Below are positions 4,914 to 6,130 of a DNA stretch of 6,130 bases, in pieces. The notes under the pieces are model-generated. The model had not been told where the DNA came from, searched no databases, and saw nothing but the letters and a program-made list of their open reading frames with translations. Within the stretch, counting starts at the first letter, position 1. Each line of letters begins with the position of its first letter. Both the position numbers and the translations under genes were made by a program. This stretch comes from CAVSUR01 sp052143655 (GTDB lineage Bacteria; Actinomycetota; Actinomycetes; Streptosporangiales; Streptosporangiaceae). The stretch spans positions 1 to 6,130 of the forward strand of contig JBKQSL010000073.1 of the NCBI GenBank assembly GCA_052143655.1. Direction: 5' to 3'.

Positions 4914-5756
4914 GTGGAGAGCGGAGTCGCACACAACGGAAAGGTCCAGATCGCCTATGAGGTGCTCGGCAAGGACGGCGACAGGCCGCTCCTGCTGATC
5001 GGCGGGCTGGACGGGCTGATGATCGGCTGGCCTGACGGGTTCTGCGAGGCCCTCGTCGATGCCGGGTTCCAGGTGGTGCGCTACGACCACCGGGACTCGG
5101 GCCTGTCGACCCACTTCACCGGCAAGAAACAGGCCTACCAGGTCACCGACATGGTCGATGACATGATGGCCGTGCTCGACGCCATGGGGTGGGAGTCGGC
5201 CAGCCTAGTCGGGATCTCGATGGGCGGCGGCCTAGCGCAGTTCGCCGCGCTGCTGCGTCCCGAGCGGGTCAGGACCCTGACCGTGATCTCGGCGATCCCG
5301 CAGTACGGCAACCAGCTCTTGCTGTTCCGCTACATCCGCTTTCCTGGCCCCTTCAAGCTGGCCTTCCGCCGCTACGGCGACAATCCCGAGGAGCAGAAGC
5401 GGAGGATCATGGACATCACCCGGCTCGCCGAGGCCGACAGCCTGCCACTGGACAAGGAGTGGCTCGAGCAGGTCGCCGCGGAATCCCTGCGCCGCCGCTC
5501 CCCGGATCCGCACGCCGGCGCCCGCCAGCTGGCCGCGGGCCGGGCGGCGAAACTGCCGGCGGGCGGCATCGCCAGGATCACGCAGCCGGTGCTCGCCATG
5601 AACGGCGACGAGGATCCGCTCGTCAGGCCCGCGGCGGGCCGGAAGATCGCCGAGAAGGTGCAGAACGGGCGCTTCGTCCTGGTGCACCTGGGCCACCTCT
5701 TCTCCCGGCCGCTGTGGCCAGAACTGGTCAGCGAGATCGAGCGGCACGCTGCCTAG
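4914..5756 (+). CDS. Alpha/beta hydrolase
   Basis: A 280 aa alpha/beta-fold hydrolase of usual family length, starting at GTG. The triad is visible. The nucleophile is Ser102 in the elbow LVGISMGGG (98-106), the acid is probably Asp234 (MNGDEDPLVRP), and the base is His261 (VHLGHLF). The oxyanion region is LLLIGGLDG (26-34), and YDHRDSGLST (57-66) matches the strand-loop typical of esterases and lactonases of this superfamily, such as aclacinomycin methylesterase-like proteins. Residues about 130-215 form a helical cap that sets substrate choice. No signal peptide is seen, so it should be cytoplasmic. The substrate cannot be named; an ester or lactone is likely from the fold. It is transcribed away from the TetR gene and probably induced when that repressor leaves the paired operators. 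Confidence 0.9.
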   Translation: MESGVAHNGKVQIAYEVLGKDGDRPLLLIGGLDGLMIGWPDGFCEALVDAGFQVVRYDHRDSGLSTHFTGKKQAYQVTDMVDDMMAVLDAMGWESASLVGISMGGGLAQFAALLRPERVRTLTVISAIPQYGNQLLLFRYIRFPGPFKLAFRRYGDNPEEQKRRIMDITRLAEADSLPLDKEWLEQVAAESLRRRSPDPHAGARQLAAGRAAKLPAGGIARITQPVLAMNGDEDPLVRPAAGRKIAEKVQNGRFVLVHLGHLFSRPLWPELVSEIERHAA

Positions 5757-5836
5757 CCCGGATCTCCGCGTCTGTCCCCCCGTCCTCCAGATAGGCGCCG
5801 GAACCCGCCGGGGAAGATCACTGCTCAATTGGTCTG

Positions 5837-5851
5837 GGTTGCCTAGCAACC
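5837..5851 (+). terminator. Possible hairpin terminator after the hydrolase
   Basis: GGTTGC-CTA-GCAACC is a perfect 6-bp stem with a 3-nt loop, 80 bases past the hydrolase stop. No T-run follows, as is common for actinobacterial terminators. Confidence 0.35.
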
Positions 5852-5852
5852 G

Positions 5853-5864
5853 CCGCGGCCGCGG
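5853..5864. other. Perfect 12-base GC palindrome
   Basis: CCGCGGCCGCGG is self-complementary and follows directly after the 5837-5851 hairpin. It may add to a terminator structure or be chance in GC-rich DNA. Confidence 0.3.
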
Positions 5865-5923
5865 GCAGCGCCTCTTGACCTCGGCGGCCCCGGCCTTGCC
5901 CGAAACAGCTTGCGCTGCTCCCG

Positions 5924-5938
5924 GCCGGTGATACCGGC
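5924..5938 (-). terminator. Possible hairpin terminator after the repeat-protein gene
   Basis: GCCGGT-GAT-ACCGGC (plus-strand reading) is a perfect 6-bp stem with a 3-nt loop. It lies 28 bases downstream of the stop of the minus-strand gene at the right edge. No T-run is present. Confidence 0.35.
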
Positions 5939-5966
5939 GTGCGGCGCTGAGATACGGGCATCGTGA

Positions 5967-6130
5967 CTACGGGACACCTGGAGATCGTTCGCTGAGCCCG
6001 GCCAGTTCCCTGGCCGCCTCAAGGCGCACGTCGTCACCGACGCCTTCGTCGACCGCGATGCTGTGGAGCGCCTTGGTCGCCCACTGCCTGTCGCCCCGGG
6101 CCAGCCTGGCGGCCTCAAGGCGCACGTCGT
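5967..6130 (-). CDS. Helical (HEAT-like) repeat protein, C-terminal part, cut by window edge
   Basis: Read on the minus strand from the right edge, an open frame of 53 codons ends at TAG 5969-5967. It contains two copies of DVRLEAAR exactly 32 residues apart. The first is followed by LARGDRQWATKALHSIAVDE, the second by ELAGLSERSPGVP and the stop. The pattern of two amphipathic helices per 32 residues, with D-V-R at the start, resembles HEAT-type repeats; TPR-like repeats are the alternative. Such proteins usually act as binding scaffolds, but no partner can be inferred here. The start lies beyond base 6130, so length and domain content are unknown. It converges on the hydrolase gene. Confidence 0.7.
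   Translation of the reverse strand, partial: DVRLEAARLARGDRQWATKALHSIAVDEGVGDDVRLEAARELAGLSERSPGVP
6008..6130 (-). repeat. 96-base-period coding repeat
   Basis: The 27 bases at 6008-6034 recur at 6104-6130 with two mismatches, an offset of exactly 96 bases (32 codons). The repeat encodes the DVRLEAAR helix of the gene at the right edge. The near identity of the DNA suggests recent duplication of units or ongoing homogenisation. Confidence 0.8.

Larger units (their letters stand above)
5757..5966. other. Non-coding gap with short hairpins
   Basis: About 210 bases lie between the convergent ends of the hydrolase and the repeat-protein gene. Open frames here have no family likeness or ribosome site. 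The stretch holds three dyads, given separately. Confidence 0.5.

Noticed and set aside
5189..5849. Frames on both strands overlapping the hydrolase C-terminal half
   Set aside because: Arg/Pro/Ala-rich shadow readings; the hydrolase frame carries the triad through to His261.
5843..6118. Minus-strand frame of 91 codons near the right edge
   Set aside because: It is out of frame with the 32-residue repeats, rich in Arg/Gly/Pro, and would cover the hairpin region. The edge-crossing repeat frame is better supported.
6008..6130. CRISPR-like or IS-end repeat
   Set aside because: Only two copies, spaced exactly 32 codons within an open frame, fit a protein repeat and not an array or an inverted terminal repeat.

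Overview
The window reads as chromosomal DNA of a high-GC actinomycete. G and C dominate third codon positions, GTG is used as a start codon, at least one gene looks leaderless, and the protein families are typical of actinobacteria (an STAS–PAS sensor-like protein, a CC/CVC-type ArsR, a compact LMW-phosphatase-type ArsC). No species can be named from the sequence alone.

Layout, left to right. (1) Bases 17-616, plus strand: an unrecognised protein with two predicted membrane helices. (2) Bases 595-1092, minus strand: a decayed short-chain dehydrogenase (SDR) gene. It carries a frameshift at a CCTG tetranucleotide repeat and a large internal deletion that removes the catalytic core. It lies just downstream of (3) 1122-2225, minus strand: an STAS + PAS protein whose truncated histidine-kinase-like tail lacks the expected phospho-acceptor residues. 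(4) Bases 2457-4200: an arsenic locus. arsR (minus) is divergent from arsM (plus); arsM is followed by a 26-codon open frame that looks like the broken N-terminus of an aquaporin-type channel gene, then arsC. (5) Bases 4233-5756: a TetR-family repressor (minus) divergent from an alpha/beta hydrolase (plus), with two matching dyad operators between them. (6) Bases 5757-5966: non-coding, with several short hairpins. (7) Bases 5967-6130, minus strand: the C-terminus of a gene that runs off the right edge, encoding 32-residue helical (HEAT-like) repeats.

How the parts work together. The arsenic genes form a reduce-and-methylate set: ArsC reduces arsenate to arsenite, ArsM methylates arsenite using S-adenosylmethionine, and ArsR senses As(III). 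The arsR/arsM intergenic region contains two similar operator-like sites. In the first, the -35 elements of both divergent promoters sit back to back inside one palindrome, so one bound ArsR dimer could close both promoters. No arsenite exporter (ArsB/ACR3) is visible in the window. The TetR/hydrolase pair looks like a self-contained autoregulated module.

I did not find a wholly new system. The most interesting points are the gene decay (the SDR and the putative aquaporin remnant), the operator architecture of the two divergent pairs, the STAS–PAS protein without phospho-acceptors, and the repeat protein cut off at the right edge. I saw no CRISPR array, tRNA, rRNA, insertion sequence or phage gene.
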